A stretch of DNA of 64,000 nt from Celeribacter halophilus (GCF_900114135.1 NZ_FORY01000002.1:248001-312000), one strand, 5' to 3'. Positions 14,937 through 24,153 are shown, counted from the first letter of the stretch. The notes: generated by a model from the letters alone, not told the origin. Numbers and translations are program-made.

Positions 14937-16103
14937 TCAGTTGTTCGAGGCGGCGGCATCATCCGCGCTCTCGGGGGAGGTCTGTTCCTGCGGGGCCACG
15001 GTGGCCCCCGGTGCGGCTTTCTGCAATCCGGCCACGATCACACGGTCACCTGCGGAGACACCCTCGGTGACCACCCACATATCGTCCTGATCGCTGACCA
15101 CGTTGAGGATGCGTTGCTCCACCACGTTTTCGTCATTGACGACCAGAGCCATCGGGCGTCCGCGACGATCGCGGCTGACGGCCTCTTGCGGCACCAGCAC
15201 GGCATCGGGCACGACCCCTTGGGGCATTTCCACCTGCACATACATGCCGGGCAACAGGAAGTGGTCGGGATTGGGGAAGGACAGGCGCAGCACGGTCGTG
15301 CCGGTGTCCTCATGCACATAGGGCTCGCCTGCGGAGAGTTCGCCTTTGTATTCGTAAGGCTCGCCATCGGAAAGCGTCAGCGACACGCTCTCGTCAAAGC
15401 TGGCCTCCGGCCCCGTGGCCGCATTGGTCCGGCGCCAGCGCAGCATATCCGCGGCGGCTTGTGTTACGTCCACATAGACCGGATCAAGTGCGCGGATCGT
15501 GGTCAGGGCACTGGCCTGACCGGAAGTGACCAAGGCCCCTTGGGTGATTTCGCTCAACCCCGTGACGCCGGAGATCGGCGCGCGGATCGTTGTGCGCTCC
15601 AGATCAATCTCGGCAGAGAGCAGATTGGCTTCGGCCACTTTGACCGCTGCGGCGGCGGAATCGCGTGCGGCAACGGCGCTGTCGAGGTTTTGCTGTGAGG
15701 TCACGTTGCGGTCCCGAAGCTGTTCCTGCCGCTCGTATTCGATCTCTGCCGATTTCAGCGCGGCTTTGGCCTGCGCAAGGCTGGCCTCTGCGACAGCTTT
15801 CTGTGCCTCGTAAGTCGCAGCATCAATCTGGTAGAGCGGATCGCCCTCCTGCACGGGGGCGCCTTCCTTGAACAAACGCTCCTGAATAATACCGCTGACC
15901 TGCGGGCGCACCTCGGCTTCCGATGAGGCGGCCACACGACCGGGCAAGGGGGCCGACAGGGTGATGTCCTTGGCCTCCAGCGTGACCACGGTCACAGGGC
16001 TGGGCGGCGGGCCGTCCTGCGCAAACGCTGAGGCCGACGCGGTCAGGCTCAGGGCAAGAATGGGCAAGGCCCGGCGAAGGGAAGGAAGGTAAGGGCTGTG
16101 CAT
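14937..16103 (-). CDS. RND periplasmic adaptor (membrane fusion protein)
   Basis: This adaptor bridges the RND pump to the outer-membrane channel. I chose the ATG at 16103 (388 residues) because it has GGAGA just upstream and begins directly with a signal peptide (LPILALSLTASASAFA). The larger frame from 16190 adds 29 unlike residues. Beta-barrel/lipoyl segments flank a helical hairpin (about residues 85-150), as in AcrA/MexA. The signal peptide has no lipobox cysteine, so this adaptor is probably not lipid-anchored, unlike AcrA and MexA. Confidence 0.9.
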   Translation of the reverse strand: MHSPYLPSLRRALPILALSLTASASAFAQDGPPPSPVTVVTLEAKDITLSAPLPGRVAASSEAEVRPQVSGIIQERLFKEGAPVQEGDPLYQIDAATYEAQKAVAEASLAQAKAALKSAEIEYERQEQLRDRNVTSQQNLDSAVAARDSAAAAVKVAEANLLSAEIDLERTTIRAPISGVTGLSEITQGALVTSGQASALTTIRALDPVYVDVTQAAADMLRWRRTNAATGPEASFDESVSLTLSDGEPYEYKGELSAGEPYVHEDTGTTVLRLSFPNPDHFLLPGMYVQVEMPQGVVPDAVLVPQEAVSRDRRGRPMALVVNDENVVEQRILNVVSDQDDMWVVTEGVSAGDRVIVAGLQKAAPGATVAPQEQTSPESADDAAASNN

Positions 16104-16287
16104 GTAGGTCTCCGACGAAAATAACCCGATCCTTGCGGGTCGGGGGGAGGAATGCGGGTTTGGCACCCGACAGGTTTCGCGACTTCTCATTTATGTTAAG
16201 CGTCTTTTACCGCGGCATATACGAAGTTTGCTTGAAATTCGATTAAAGAAACTGGATAGTTTTGTAAAGCGCGTGTATCCGGTGCGT

Positions 16288-16300
16288 GATGTGCGACATC
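16288..16300. promoter_or_regulatory. Candidate TetR operator
   Basis: GATGTGCGACATC is a perfect 5-bp inverted repeat around a 3-bp centre. It lies in the intergenic space between the divergent RND operon and its TetR-family gene, 25 bases before the regulator start. Position and symmetry fit an autoregulatory TetR site, but the arms are short and I see only one copy. Confidence 0.4.
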
Positions 16301-16325
16301 GCTCAGTGGTTGTGGAGAGGTGCAG

Positions 16326-16994
16326 ATGGCTAAAATTCAGGCAGAGCAGCCGGAAGACTGCGGTCCGGCGCGGCGGCGTGGACGTCCGGTGCAGATGGAT
16401 CACGACGCCCGCGAGGCGGCGATTCTCGATGCAGCCCATGAGCTGATGATGGAGCAGGGGTTCGACCGTGTCACTATGGCGGGAATCGCGCGGCGTGCGG
16501 GCATGTCGAAACGCACGCTTTACGAATATTTCGACGGGCAGGAGGCTCTGCTGGGGCAGGTGATCGCCCGTTTGAGCGCCAGTTTTTTCAGACCTCTGCC
16601 CGCAGAAGATGCGGACAAGCCTCTTGCGGAGCGGCTGCGGTTTCTGCTCACCTTCAACAAGCCGCATGGCACCGACCAGCAAAAGCGGGAGTTCCTAAGA
16701 ACCATCATTGCAAGGGCACAAACCTATCCGACCTTGGCGCGTGAGCTTGTTCAGAACGGGCATGAACGGATCATCGGTTATGTGCTTGTGGAACTCCGGC
16801 GCGAGATTGCGGAGGGTCGCTTGTGTCTGACCGAGGATCGGGCCGCTCTTGCCGCGAAGATTTTGGTGTCGATGGTCTTTGAAGATCCGGTGCCTTGTCT
16901 GCTGGACGCGGGGCATCCGGAAGTCACGCCGGAACAACTGGCCGAGCGCCGCGACTTGGCGATCTCCCTGTTTCTGAACGGCTGTTCTGTGTGA
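16326..16994 (+). CDS. TetR-family repressor of the divergent RND pump
   Basis: This is a one-component regulator of 222 residues. The N-terminal helix-turn-helix is clear (VTMAGIARRAGMSKRTLYEY, about residues 46-65). The ligand-binding C-terminal domain is variable, as usual. A GTG at 16320 is also in frame, but it sits inside the GGAGAGG ribosome site, so the ATG at 16326 is the better start. Divergence from the adaptor and pump genes suggests it represses them until an effector binds. Confidence 0.88.
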   Translation: MAKIQAEQPEDCGPARRRGRPVQMDHDAREAAILDAAHELMMEQGFDRVTMAGIARRAGMSKRTLYEYFDGQEALLGQVIARLSASFFRPLPAEDADKPLAERLRFLLTFNKPHGTDQQKREFLRTIIARAQTYPTLARELVQNGHERIIGYVLVELRREIAEGRLCLTEDRAALAAKILVSMVFEDPVPCLLDAGHPEVTPEQLAERRDLAISLFLNGCSV

Positions 16995-17127
16995 AATTCG
17001 GGCGTGGGTGCCTGAAAACTGTGCAGATACGGCGTTCGTCGCGCGGAAAACCTGATGAATCCGGTGCCGCCCCCGTGCAACAGCCTGCCCAATGACTAGG
17101 GTTGCAGGGGAGTAACGGAGGCAAGAC

Positions 17128-18510
17128 ATGGGCGCTTATCATTGCCAACTTGGAGGCGAGAGGTTCCGCTTTGCGGGGCTGGCCGAGGTCATGGCCAAGG
17201 CCACGCCTGCACGCTCAGGTGATGCTCTGGCGGGGCTGATCGCAAAAAGCGATGTGGAACGTGTCGCGGCGCAGATGGTGCTGGCCGATTTGCCGCTCAA
17301 AGCCTTTCTCGAAGAGCTTCTGATCCCTTACGAGACAGACGAGGTCACGCGGCTTATCGTGGACAGCCATGATGCCACGGCCTTTGCGCCCGTGTCCCAT
17401 ATGACCGTCGGGCAATTCCGCGACTGGCTCTTGTCGGATGCCGCAGATGCCGCCACGCTCACAGCACTCGCCCCCGGTCTCATGCCGGAGATGGTCGCCG
17501 CAGTCAGCAAGCTCATGCGCAACCGCGACCTGATCGCCGTGGCGCGCAAGATCACCGTGATCACCGCCTTTCGCTCGACGCTTGGTCTAGCAGGGCGGAT
17601 CGGCTCGCGTCTGCAACCCAACCATCCGGCGGATGATCTCAAGGGCATTGTCGCCTCGACGCTGGACGGTCTGTCCTATGCGGTGGGCGATGCTGTGATC
17701 GGGATCAATCCGGCGACCGACAACATCCCCACGGCGATGACGCTTCTGTCCATGCTCGATGATCTGCGGGCGCGTTACGACATTCCGACGCAAAGCTGTG
17801 TGCTGACCCATGTCACCAATTCCATCGAGATCATCGAACGCGGTGCGCCTCTGGATCTGGTGTTTCAATCCGTGGCGGGCACGCAGGCGGCCAATGACGG
17901 GTTCGGCGTGACGCTCTCCATGCTCAAGGAAGCCCATGAGGCCGCACTTTCACTCAAGCGGGGCACGGCGGGCTCCAATGTGATGTATTTCGAGACGGGG
18001 CAGGGATCGGCCCTGTCCTCTGATGCCCATCATGGCATCGACCAACAGACCCTTGAGGCCCGCGCCTATGCGGTCTGTCGCGCTTTTGATCCGCTGATCG
18101 TCAACACAGTGGTCGGGTTTATCGGGCCGGAATATCTCTATGACGGCAAGGAGATCATCCGTGCGGGGCTGGAAGATGTGTTCTGTGGCAAGCTCCTCGG
18201 CCTGCCGATGGGCTGTGACGTGTGCTACACCAACCATGCCGAGGCCGATCAGAATGACATGGATGTGCTGATGACACTTCTAGCCAATGCGCGTGCGCAA
18301 TTCCTCATCGGGGTGCCCGGTGCCGATGACATCATGCTGAACTATCAAAGCCTGTCCTTCCACGACATCGCCTATCTGCGCAATTCTCTGGGCCTCAAAG
18401 CCGCGCCGGAGTTCGAGGCGTGGCTCACGGGCATGGGGCTTGTGAGTGAGAGCGGACAGCTTCTGGACAATGGGCAGGCCAGTGCGCGCCTGTTGGAGGC
18501 CGCCCCATGA
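17128..18510 (+). CDS. eutB: Ethanolamine ammonia-lyase, large subunit
   Basis: EutB is the catalytic subunit of the adenosylcobalamin-dependent enzyme that converts ethanolamine to acetaldehyde and ammonia. The 460-residue length and residues throughout the TIM barrel match the EutB family. A strong GGAGG site precedes the ATG. The stop overlaps eutC by four bases. None of the microcompartment shell genes or the eutA reactivase is in the window, so this is the simple cytosolic form of the pathway. The acetaldehyde could be oxidised by the dehydrogenase at 20844. Confidence 0.95.
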   Translation: MGAYHCQLGGERFRFAGLAEVMAKATPARSGDALAGLIAKSDVERVAAQMVLADLPLKAFLEELLIPYETDEVTRLIVDSHDATAFAPVSHMTVGQFRDWLLSDAADAATLTALAPGLMPEMVAAVSKLMRNRDLIAVARKITVITAFRSTLGLAGRIGSRLQPNHPADDLKGIVASTLDGLSYAVGDAVIGINPATDNIPTAMTLLSMLDDLRARYDIPTQSCVLTHVTNSIEIIERGAPLDLVFQSVAGTQAANDGFGVTLSMLKEAHEAALSLKRGTAGSNVMYFETGQGSALSSDAHHGIDQQTLEARAYAVCRAFDPLIVNTVVGFIGPEYLYDGKEIIRAGLEDVFCGKLLGLPMGCDVCYTNHAEADQNDMDVLMTLLANARAQFLIGVPGADDIMLNYQSLSFHDIAYLRNSLGLKAAPEFEAWLTGMGLVSESGQLLDNGQASARLLEAAP

Positions 18511-19268
18511 GTGATGTGGTGAAAGACAAATGGGCGGCCTTGCGTCAGGCAACACCGGCGCGGATCGCGCTCGGACGGTCAGGGGCAGGGCTGCCGACAC
18601 GGGCCAATCTGGAGTTCCAGTTCGCCCATGCCCGTGCCCGTGATGCGGTTCATTCGGGGCTTGATCTGGATGCGCTCGAAGCGGATCTTGCGCCGCTGGA
18701 GGTGATCCGCGTGACCTCTGCCGCACCGGATCGTGCCAGCTACCTGCGCCGCCCCGATCTGGGCCGGAAACTGGCCGAGGGCGAGGCGGAGAAACTCAAT
18801 GTCAGACCGGTCTGCGACGTGGCGTTTGTGATCGCGGACGGGTTGTCTTCCGCTGCGGTGCAGGCCCATGCCGCCGCCGTGACCCATGCCGCCCGCGCCC
18901 GTCTTGAGGGGCTGAGCCTTGGTCCCGTGGTGATCGCCTCGCAGGCGCGGGTCGCCATCGGGGACGAAATCGGTGCAGCCTTGGGCGCACGTCTGGTGGT
19001 GCTTCTGGTCGGTGAACGGCCTGGCCTGACCGTGGCCGACAGTCTGGGTGCCTATCTGACCTATGATCCGAAACCCGGCACCAAAGACAGCCAGCGCAAC
19101 TGCCTCTCGAACATCCACGGCCAAGGCGGAATGAGCTATGAGCAGGCCGCCGGAAAGATTGCATGGCTCACCCGCGCTGCTCTTGAGCGCAAGCTGACCG
19201 GCACAGGGCTCAGGGAAGAAAGCGGTGCGCTAGGTGTAGAAAATGCCCCGCTGATCGACGGGGCATAA
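18507..19268 (+). CDS. eutC: Ethanolamine ammonia-lyase, small subunit
   Basis: EutC helps form the adenosylcobalamin-binding site of ethanolamine ammonia-lyase. The 253-residue protein is near the short end of the family. Conserved C-terminal segments include LSNIHGQGGMSYEQAA and the GERPGL region. It overlaps eutB by ATGA and ends 32 bases from the convergent transaminase gene, with no clear terminator in the gap. Confidence 0.94.
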   Translation: MSDVVKDKWAALRQATPARIALGRSGAGLPTRANLEFQFAHARARDAVHSGLDLDALEADLAPLEVIRVTSAAPDRASYLRRPDLGRKLAEGEAEKLNVRPVCDVAFVIADGLSSAAVQAHAAAVTHAARARLEGLSLGPVVIASQARVAIGDEIGAALGARLVVLLVGERPGLTVADSLGAYLTYDPKPGTKDSQRNCLSNIHGQGGMSYEQAAGKIAWLTRAALERKLTGTGLREESGALGVENAPLIDGA

Positions 19269-19300
19269 TCCGAATTATATCAAACCGTTGATCGCCTAAC

Positions 19301-20674
19301 TTAAAGCGATTTTTCAACCGTTGTGAGGCTGTTGTCCACCGCATCCAGAATGCGGTCGATGTCGTCCTCTTTCGAGATCAATGCGGGCGAGAAACACAGC
19401 GTGTTGTTGAAGCCCGGCAGGGAGCGCATGGTCGCGCCGATGATGACGCCCTGCTTGTCGCACTCGCCCAGAACCGCCTGCACGAGTTTCTCGGAGAGCG
19501 GCTCCTTGGTCTCGCGATCTGCCACAAGTTCCGCGCCGCAGAACAGGCCGACCCCGCGCGTGTCGCCAATCAGAGGATGCTTGTCCATCAGAGCGGCAAG
19601 ACCGTCCTGAAGGCGCTTGCCCATAGCCTTGGTATTGTCCAGAAGGCCTTCTTCCTCAATGATCGCCACGTTCTCGATAGCCGCAGCCGGTCCGGCAGTG
19701 CAGCCGCCAAAGGTGGAAATGTCGCGGAAGTAGTTGAGCGGATCGTCCGCATTGTCCTTGAACATTCCAAAGACCTCGTCCGTGGTCAGCATCACCGCAA
19801 TCGCAGCATAGCCGGAGGCCACGCCCTTGGCCGTGGTCACGAAGTCCGGTTTGATGCCGTAGTTCTGATAGCCGAACCACTCGCCCGTGCGCCCCATGCC
19901 GCAGACCACCTCGTCGATATGCAGCAGGATGTCGTATTTCGTGCAGATCTCCTGCACCTTCTCCCAATAGCCTTTCGGCGGCACGATCACGCCACCGCCC
20001 GCAGTCACGGGCTCAAGGCACAGCGCGCCGACCGTGTCCGGACCTTCGCGCAGGATCACCTCTTCGATGGATTCTGCGGCACGCTCGCCGTAATTCTCCA
20101 CATCCCATTGTTTGCGATACTCAAGACAATGCGGCACTTCGACGAAATCGGGGACGAAGGGGCCGTAATGCTGGGCGCGTTGCTTCTGGCCGCAGGCCGA
20201 GAGCGTGGCAATGGTTGTGCCGTGGTAATCGCGCTCGCGATAGAGGATTTTCGACTTCTTTCCGCCATAGCGCTGCGCCGAAATCTGGCGCACCATTTTG
20301 AAAACCTTTTCATTGGCTTCCGAGCCGGAGTTGCAGTAATACATACGGCTCAATCCGGGGGTTTTCGAAGTAAGAATTTCCGAGAATTGCGCCGCCGGAA
20401 TGGAGCCGGCAGAGCCCGCGAAATAGTTCATCTTGATCAGCTGGTCGCGCACTGCATTGGCAATGCGTTCGCGTCCGTAGCCGACATTGACGGTCCAGAC
20501 CCCGCCGGAGACAGCATCAAGAAATTCCTTGCCGTTCTGATCCCAGACCGACATGCCCTTACCCTCGACAATGATGCGCGGGTCGCGGCTCTCCAGCAGC
20601 TGGTGCTGGAACATGTGGTGCCAGACATGGGCGCGGTCGGCTTCGATGATGGCGGAGAGATCATTATCGTGCAT
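19301..20674 (-). CDS. tpa: Class III aminotransferase, taurine/hypotaurine:pyruvate type
   Basis: This PLP enzyme of 457 residues belongs to the omega-amino acid transaminase fold. The PLP lysine is K283 (TTAKGVASGY) and the pyridine-N partner is D254 (HIDEVVCGMGR). The N-terminal ADRAHVWHH and the YRERDYHGTT block look most like taurine:pyruvate aminotransferase (Tpa). In Paracoccus denitrificans a Tpa-type enzyme also transaminates hypotaurine, whose product loses sulfite spontaneously to give acetaldehyde. No xsc (sulfoacetaldehyde acetyltransferase) is present here, while a divergent aldehyde dehydrogenase is. Hypotaurine or another aminoethyl compound is therefore the likelier substrate. 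A putrescine or beta-alanine transaminase is an alternative. Confidence 0.75.
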   Translation of the reverse strand: MHDNDLSAIIEADRAHVWHHMFQHQLLESRDPRIIVEGKGMSVWDQNGKEFLDAVSGGVWTVNVGYGRERIANAVRDQLIKMNYFAGSAGSIPAAQFSEILTSKTPGLSRMYYCNSGSEANEKVFKMVRQISAQRYGGKKSKILYRERDYHGTTIATLSACGQKQRAQHYGPFVPDFVEVPHCLEYRKQWDVENYGERAAESIEEVILREGPDTVGALCLEPVTAGGGVIVPPKGYWEKVQEICTKYDILLHIDEVVCGMGRTGEWFGYQNYGIKPDFVTTAKGVASGYAAIAVMLTTDEVFGMFKDNADDPLNYFRDISTFGGCTAGPAAAIENVAIIEEEGLLDNTKAMGKRLQDGLAALMDKHPLIGDTRGVGLFCGAELVADRETKEPLSEKLVQAVLGECDKQGVIIGATMRSLPGFNNTLCFSPALISKEDDIDRILDAVDNSLTTVEKSL

Positions 20675-20730
20675 AGGGGGATTCCTTCTTTGATCTTCCC
20701 GATCAAATCATGGGTTTCGGGGCAGGTGTT

Positions 20731-20810
20731 AGAGCCAGTGAAAGACAAATATCAGTCCAGTTCAAGGCGAGAAGATATCTGGACTCTTTCTTTGATTTCT
20801 CTGGCACCTT
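20731..20810. promoter_or_regulatory. Divergent promoter with four CTGG boxes (MocR-type sites)
   Basis: Two outward-facing pairs of direct repeats occupy the gap between the transaminase and dehydrogenase genes. On the plus strand CTGGACTCTT (20779) and CTGGCACCTT (20801) are exactly 22 bp apart. On the minus strand CTGGACTGAT (20760 leftward) and CTGGCTCT (20738 leftward) are also 22 bp apart. The inner boxes form an inverted pair, AGTCCAG and CTGGACT. I recall that the MocR regulator TauR of Rhodobacter capsulatus binds CTGGAC-type direct repeats, and a MocR gene lies at 22500-23975. Confidence 0.7.
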
Positions 20811-20843
20811 TGCGATGCGATATTTTCCGGCGAGGAAAAGGGC

Positions 20844-22334
20844 ATGACAGATTCATTCACCCCTCCCGCCGATCCGCAGGCCGCGATTGCGACCTATCGC
20901 AACCTTAACCTCGTAGGCGGTCGCCATGTGCCCGTCTCCGCCAGCCTTGATGTTCTCAACCCTGCCACAGGCGCGGTTCTGGGGCAGGCTGCCGCCTCAA
21001 CTGCGTCGGAGACCGATGCGGCGGTGCAAGCCGCCAAGGCCGCCGGTCCCGCATGGGCCGCGATCCCTGCGCGTGAACGTGGCAAGGCCGTCGCCGCCGG
21101 TGGTCGTGCCCTGTTGGCGCATTTCGAAATCGTCGCGCAGGTTCTGGCGCGCGAAACAGGCAAGGCCATCCGCACCGAGTGCCGTGGCGAAGTGAAAACC
21201 TCCGCCGATATTCTGGAATTCTACGGCGGGCTGGGCTCCGAGCTGAAGGGCGAAACCATCCCGTTCAACCCGCGCATGTTGACCATGACCACGCGCGAGC
21301 CGCTTGGTGTCGTGGCGGCGATCCTGCCGTGGAACGTGCCGCTGGTGCTGATGATGCTCAAGATCGCCCCTGCGCTTGTTGCGGGCAACACTGTGGTGGT
21401 GAAAGCCTCTGAAGAAGCGCCCTTTGCGACCTATCTGGCGGCTGAAATCCTGATGCAGCACCTGCCGGACGGTGTGCTCAATGTCATCAACGGCACAGGG
21501 GCCGATTGTGGCGCGGCACTTACCTCCCACGCGGATGTGGCCAAGATCACCTTCACCGGCTCCGAAGCCGTGGGCGAGACGGTCTATAAATCTGGGGCCG
21601 AGCGCATTGTGCCTGTGTCTTTGGAACTGGGAGGCAAAAGCCCGATGATTGTGTGCGACGATGCCAGCCTTGAGAAATCCGTGGCCGGTGCCATTTCGGG
21701 GATGCGGTTTACCCGTCAGGGGCAAAGCTGCACCGCGTCGTCGCGGATCTATGTGCATGAAAGCCTTTATGACGCGTTCCTCGCGGCGCTGCGGGCGGAG
21801 CTGGATACGCTCAAGATCGGTGATCCGCTGGATGAGGCGACCGATATCGGCACGATCATCAACGCCAAACAGGCCGCTGTTGTCGCGGGCTATGTGGCAC
21901 AGGCCGAGGCCACGCCGGGGGCAACCGTGATCCGCTGTGGTGCGGTCCCTGAGGGCACAGAACTTTCGCCTGATCTCTTCGCCTTGCCGACGCTGTTGCT
22001 TGACCTGCCGGAAGATCACCCCTGTGTGCAGAACGAGATTTTCGGCCCTGTGGCGGTCATCCAGAAGTGGAGCGACTACGAGGATGTGATCAAACGGGCC
22101 AATGACAGCCGTTACGGGCTGGCCGCGACCGTGTGGACCGAAAACCTGTCCCGCGCGCTTGACGCCACATCGCGTCTGAATGCGGGCTATGTGCAGGTGA
22201 ACCAGAACCTCACCATCCAGCCCAACGTCTCCTACGGCGGGTTCGGGCGTTCGGGGCTCGGCAAGGAAGCCTCTTTGGAGGCGATGCTGGCGCATTTCAC
22301 CCGCTCGAAAACCATCGTCATCGCGATGGACTAA
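20844..22334 (+). CDS. NAD(P)-dependent aldehyde dehydrogenase
   Basis: This oxidises an aldehyde to the acid. It is a 496-residue member of the classical ALDH superfamily, with the catalytic cysteine C296 in QGQSCTASSR and the general base in LELGGKSP. PWN (LPWNVPL) marks the cofactor site. It is divergent from the transaminase and shares its CTGG-box promoter. That makes acetaldehyde (from hypotaurine after desulfination, or from ethanolamine) the favoured substrate. An amino-aldehyde such as gamma-aminobutyraldehyde remains possible. It ends just before a hairpin and a tandem-repeat element. Confidence 0.88.
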   Translation: MTDSFTPPADPQAAIATYRNLNLVGGRHVPVSASLDVLNPATGAVLGQAAASTASETDAAVQAAKAAGPAWAAIPARERGKAVAAGGRALLAHFEIVAQVLARETGKAIRTECRGEVKTSADILEFYGGLGSELKGETIPFNPRMLTMTTREPLGVVAAILPWNVPLVLMMLKIAPALVAGNTVVVKASEEAPFATYLAAEILMQHLPDGVLNVINGTGADCGAALTSHADVAKITFTGSEAVGETVYKSGAERIVPVSLELGGKSPMIVCDDASLEKSVAGAISGMRFTRQGQSCTASSRIYVHESLYDAFLAALRAELDTLKIGDPLDEATDIGTIINAKQAAVVAGYVAQAEATPGATVIRCGAVPEGTELSPDLFALPTLLLDLPEDHPCVQNEIFGPVAVIQKWSDYEDVIKRANDSRYGLAATVWTENLSRALDATSRLNAGYVQVNQNLTIQPNVSYGGFGRSGLGKEASLEAMLAHFTRSKTIVIAMD

Positions 22335-22339
22335 GATAT

Positions 22340-22369
22340 TCCCGCCCCTCTGTATTTCGGGGGGCGGGA
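22340..22369 (+). terminator. GC-rich hairpin after the aldehyde dehydrogenase
   Basis: TCCCGCCCC and GGGGCGGGA form a 9-bp stem with a 12-base loop, six bases after the TAA stop. It lacks a T-run, so it may protect the mRNA end or act as an imperfect terminator. Confidence 0.5.
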
Positions 22370-22437
22370 CGCTCTGCCGGTTTTGGCGGGAGTTTGGAAC
22401 GCGGGAACCGGTCGGTGCGGTTTGTTGCCATATGGCA

Positions 22438-22481
22438 GGTTGCCCGACACGTGTCAGACAGAAGTCCGACACAAGGCCGAC
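22438..22481 (-). repeat. Four tandem 11-bp repeats (GTCGGAC type), copy 1
   Basis: Read on the minus strand the units are GTCGGCCTTGT, GTCGGACTTCT, GTCTGACACGT and GTCGGGCAACC, with a strict 11-bp period, close to one helical turn. They lie in the convergent gap between the aldehyde dehydrogenase and the MocR regulator. A second copy with the same layout and the same GTCGGGCAA end unit is at 63730-63773. The function is unknown. Confidence 0.8.
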
Positions 22482-22499
22482 GCGGTGAAACCGTCGGGA

Positions 22500-23975
22500 T
22501 CAGAGACCACGCACCGTGGTGATTGCCGCTTTCAACTCCGCAATCCCCGGTGCGATTTTCGCCAGATCAATCGCCCCGAACCCCAGCCGCAGCCGGTTGC
22601 GCGGGGCGTCTGCACGCAGGTAGTGCGGCGTGCCATCCTCGACCAGAACGCCGCGGGTCTCTGCCTCCGCCTTGATCGCAGCGGCCTCAATACCCTCGGG
22701 CAGGCTGACCCAGACACCGGAGCCACCGGTGGTCATGGTGGCTTCGCAATCGGGCAGGTTTCGGTCGATTTCACGCAACATTTCCCGCCACTTATCCGCC
22801 ATGCTGCGGCGGTGGCGGCGGATGTGGGCGTCGTAATGGCCTTCGGAGAGAAACAGCGCCATCGCCCGTTGCGCCAGCGCCGAGGGGTGGCGATACATCA
22901 GACGCCGCAGGTGGCGCAATTCATGGATCACCGCACGATCAGCGGCCACAAAGCCGAGCCGGATGCCCGGAAACAGTGGCTTGGTGAGCGAGCCCACATG
23001 GATCACCCGTCCCGTTCCGTCGAGCGCCTTGAGCGTCGGATGCTGTGCGCCGACAAAGTTCAGCTCATGCTCATAGTCGTCTTCGAGGATCAGAAAGTCA
23101 TAATCTGAAGCCGCCTGTAACATCGCCAGCCGCCGCTCCATCGGCATGGTGATATTGGTCGGGCTTTGATGTCCCGGCGTCAGATAGACCATATCGGCAT
23201 GTGCCAGATTTGGATCGGGTTTCATGCCCTTGCGGTCCACAGGCACAGGAATGATCCGCGCGCCTTGGGCGGCGAAAATATTGCGGGCATCGACATAGCC
23301 GGGGTCTTCAATATGGATTTCACGATCCGGTGACAGAAACAGGTTGGCGATCATCCAGATCGCATTTTGCGCCCCTACGGTGATCAATAGCTCGTCGGCG
23401 TCGGCGCGAAACCCGCGCTGGGGCAGCACACGGCGCGAGATTTGTTCGAGCAACAGCGGATCGTCGCTGTCCACCAGATCGTCCGCCCATGTGCCTACAT
23501 GGCGCGAGGTGCCCGCACGGCGCAGGCAGTCACGCCAGCGCGCCACAGAGGTCTCGTCGCGCCCGACCTGACCGTAGATGAACGGATAGGGAAAGCACCG
23601 CCAGTCGCTGCGTTTGTCGATATTGGGCAAGGCGGTGAAGCGGTGCGGCAGGAACCGGTTGAAGTCCGGCACGGTGCCCGTCCCGATCTTGCGGCGCGGC
23701 GGGGCGACATTGAGCTTTTCGCGCACGAAATTCTCGTCGATGAAATAGCCGCGCCTCGGTTTGGCGGTGATGAACCCGTCCTGATGCAGGCGCTCATAGA
23801 CAATCGAGATCGTGTTGCGTGACACGTTGAGCGCCGTGGCAAAGGCGCGCGAGGAGGGGAGCGGGTCGACCGGCGAGACCGCACCGTCGAGAATGGCCTG
23901 AATGAGGCGTTCCTGAATCTGGTGCTGGAGCGAGGCGCTTTGGTCGAAAGGCTGCTCGAAATAGCGGTCCAGCAT
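22500..23975 (-). CDS. MocR-family (GntR-HTH plus aminotransferase-like) regulator
   Basis: This regulator joins an N-terminal GntR winged helix (PLPSSRAFATALNVSRNTIS, about residues 38-57) to a fold-type I aminotransferase-like domain. The PLP lysine region GSLTKPLFPGIRLGF is intact. I start it at 23975 (491 residues), where the conserved LDRYFEQPF begins; the longer frame from 24131 adds 52 unrelated residues. It lies inside the amine cluster, facing away from the ABC transporter genes. It is the natural candidate to bind the 22-bp-spaced CTGG boxes at 20731-20810 and 24122-24153, as TauR does for taurine genes. Confidence 0.88.
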   Translation of the reverse strand: MLDRYFEQPFDQSASLQHQIQERLIQAILDGAVSPVDPLPSSRAFATALNVSRNTISIVYERLHQDGFITAKPRRGYFIDENFVREKLNVAPPRRKIGTGTVPDFNRFLPHRFTALPNIDKRSDWRCFPYPFIYGQVGRDETSVARWRDCLRRAGTSRHVGTWADDLVDSDDPLLLEQISRRVLPQRGFRADADELLITVGAQNAIWMIANLFLSPDREIHIEDPGYVDARNIFAAQGARIIPVPVDRKGMKPDPNLAHADMVYLTPGHQSPTNITMPMERRLAMLQAASDYDFLILEDDYEHELNFVGAQHPTLKALDGTGRVIHVGSLTKPLFPGIRLGFVAADRAVIHELRHLRRLMYRHPSALAQRAMALFLSEGHYDAHIRRHRRSMADKWREMLREIDRNLPDCEATMTTGGSGVWVSLPEGIEAAAIKAEAETRGVLVEDGTPHYLRADAPRNRLRLGFGAIDLAKIAPGIAELKAAITTVRGL

Positions 23976-24121
23976 GTGTCTGTGTCCTGTCGTCTGGGCG
24001 TTGGAACGGTCTATCGCAATGGTATGAACCAAATCTTTCGAAGCCGCACGGATACGGGCAAAGTCTTGGCTCAAGCGCCACTCTATTGTGCAGCGAAGAA
24101 GACCACAGAGCGAAACCCCCT

Positions 24122-24153
24122 TTGGCACCATAGATTACACGGTCTGGCTCTAA
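24122..24153 (+). promoter_or_regulatory. CTGG box pair upstream of the ABC importer
   Basis: TTGGCACC at 24122 and CTGGCTCTAA at 24144 are 22 bp apart. They match the boxes CTGGCACC (20801) and CTGGCTCT (20738, minus strand) in the divergent transaminase/dehydrogenase promoter. The pair lies about 110-140 bases before the substrate-binding protein gene, in the divergent gap with the MocR gene. Confidence 0.6.

Noticed and set aside
16995-17127. A CTGG box pair controlling eutBC
   Set aside because: No CTGG repeat at 22-bp spacing is present in the eutB upstream region, so I do not include eutBC in the MocR regulon.
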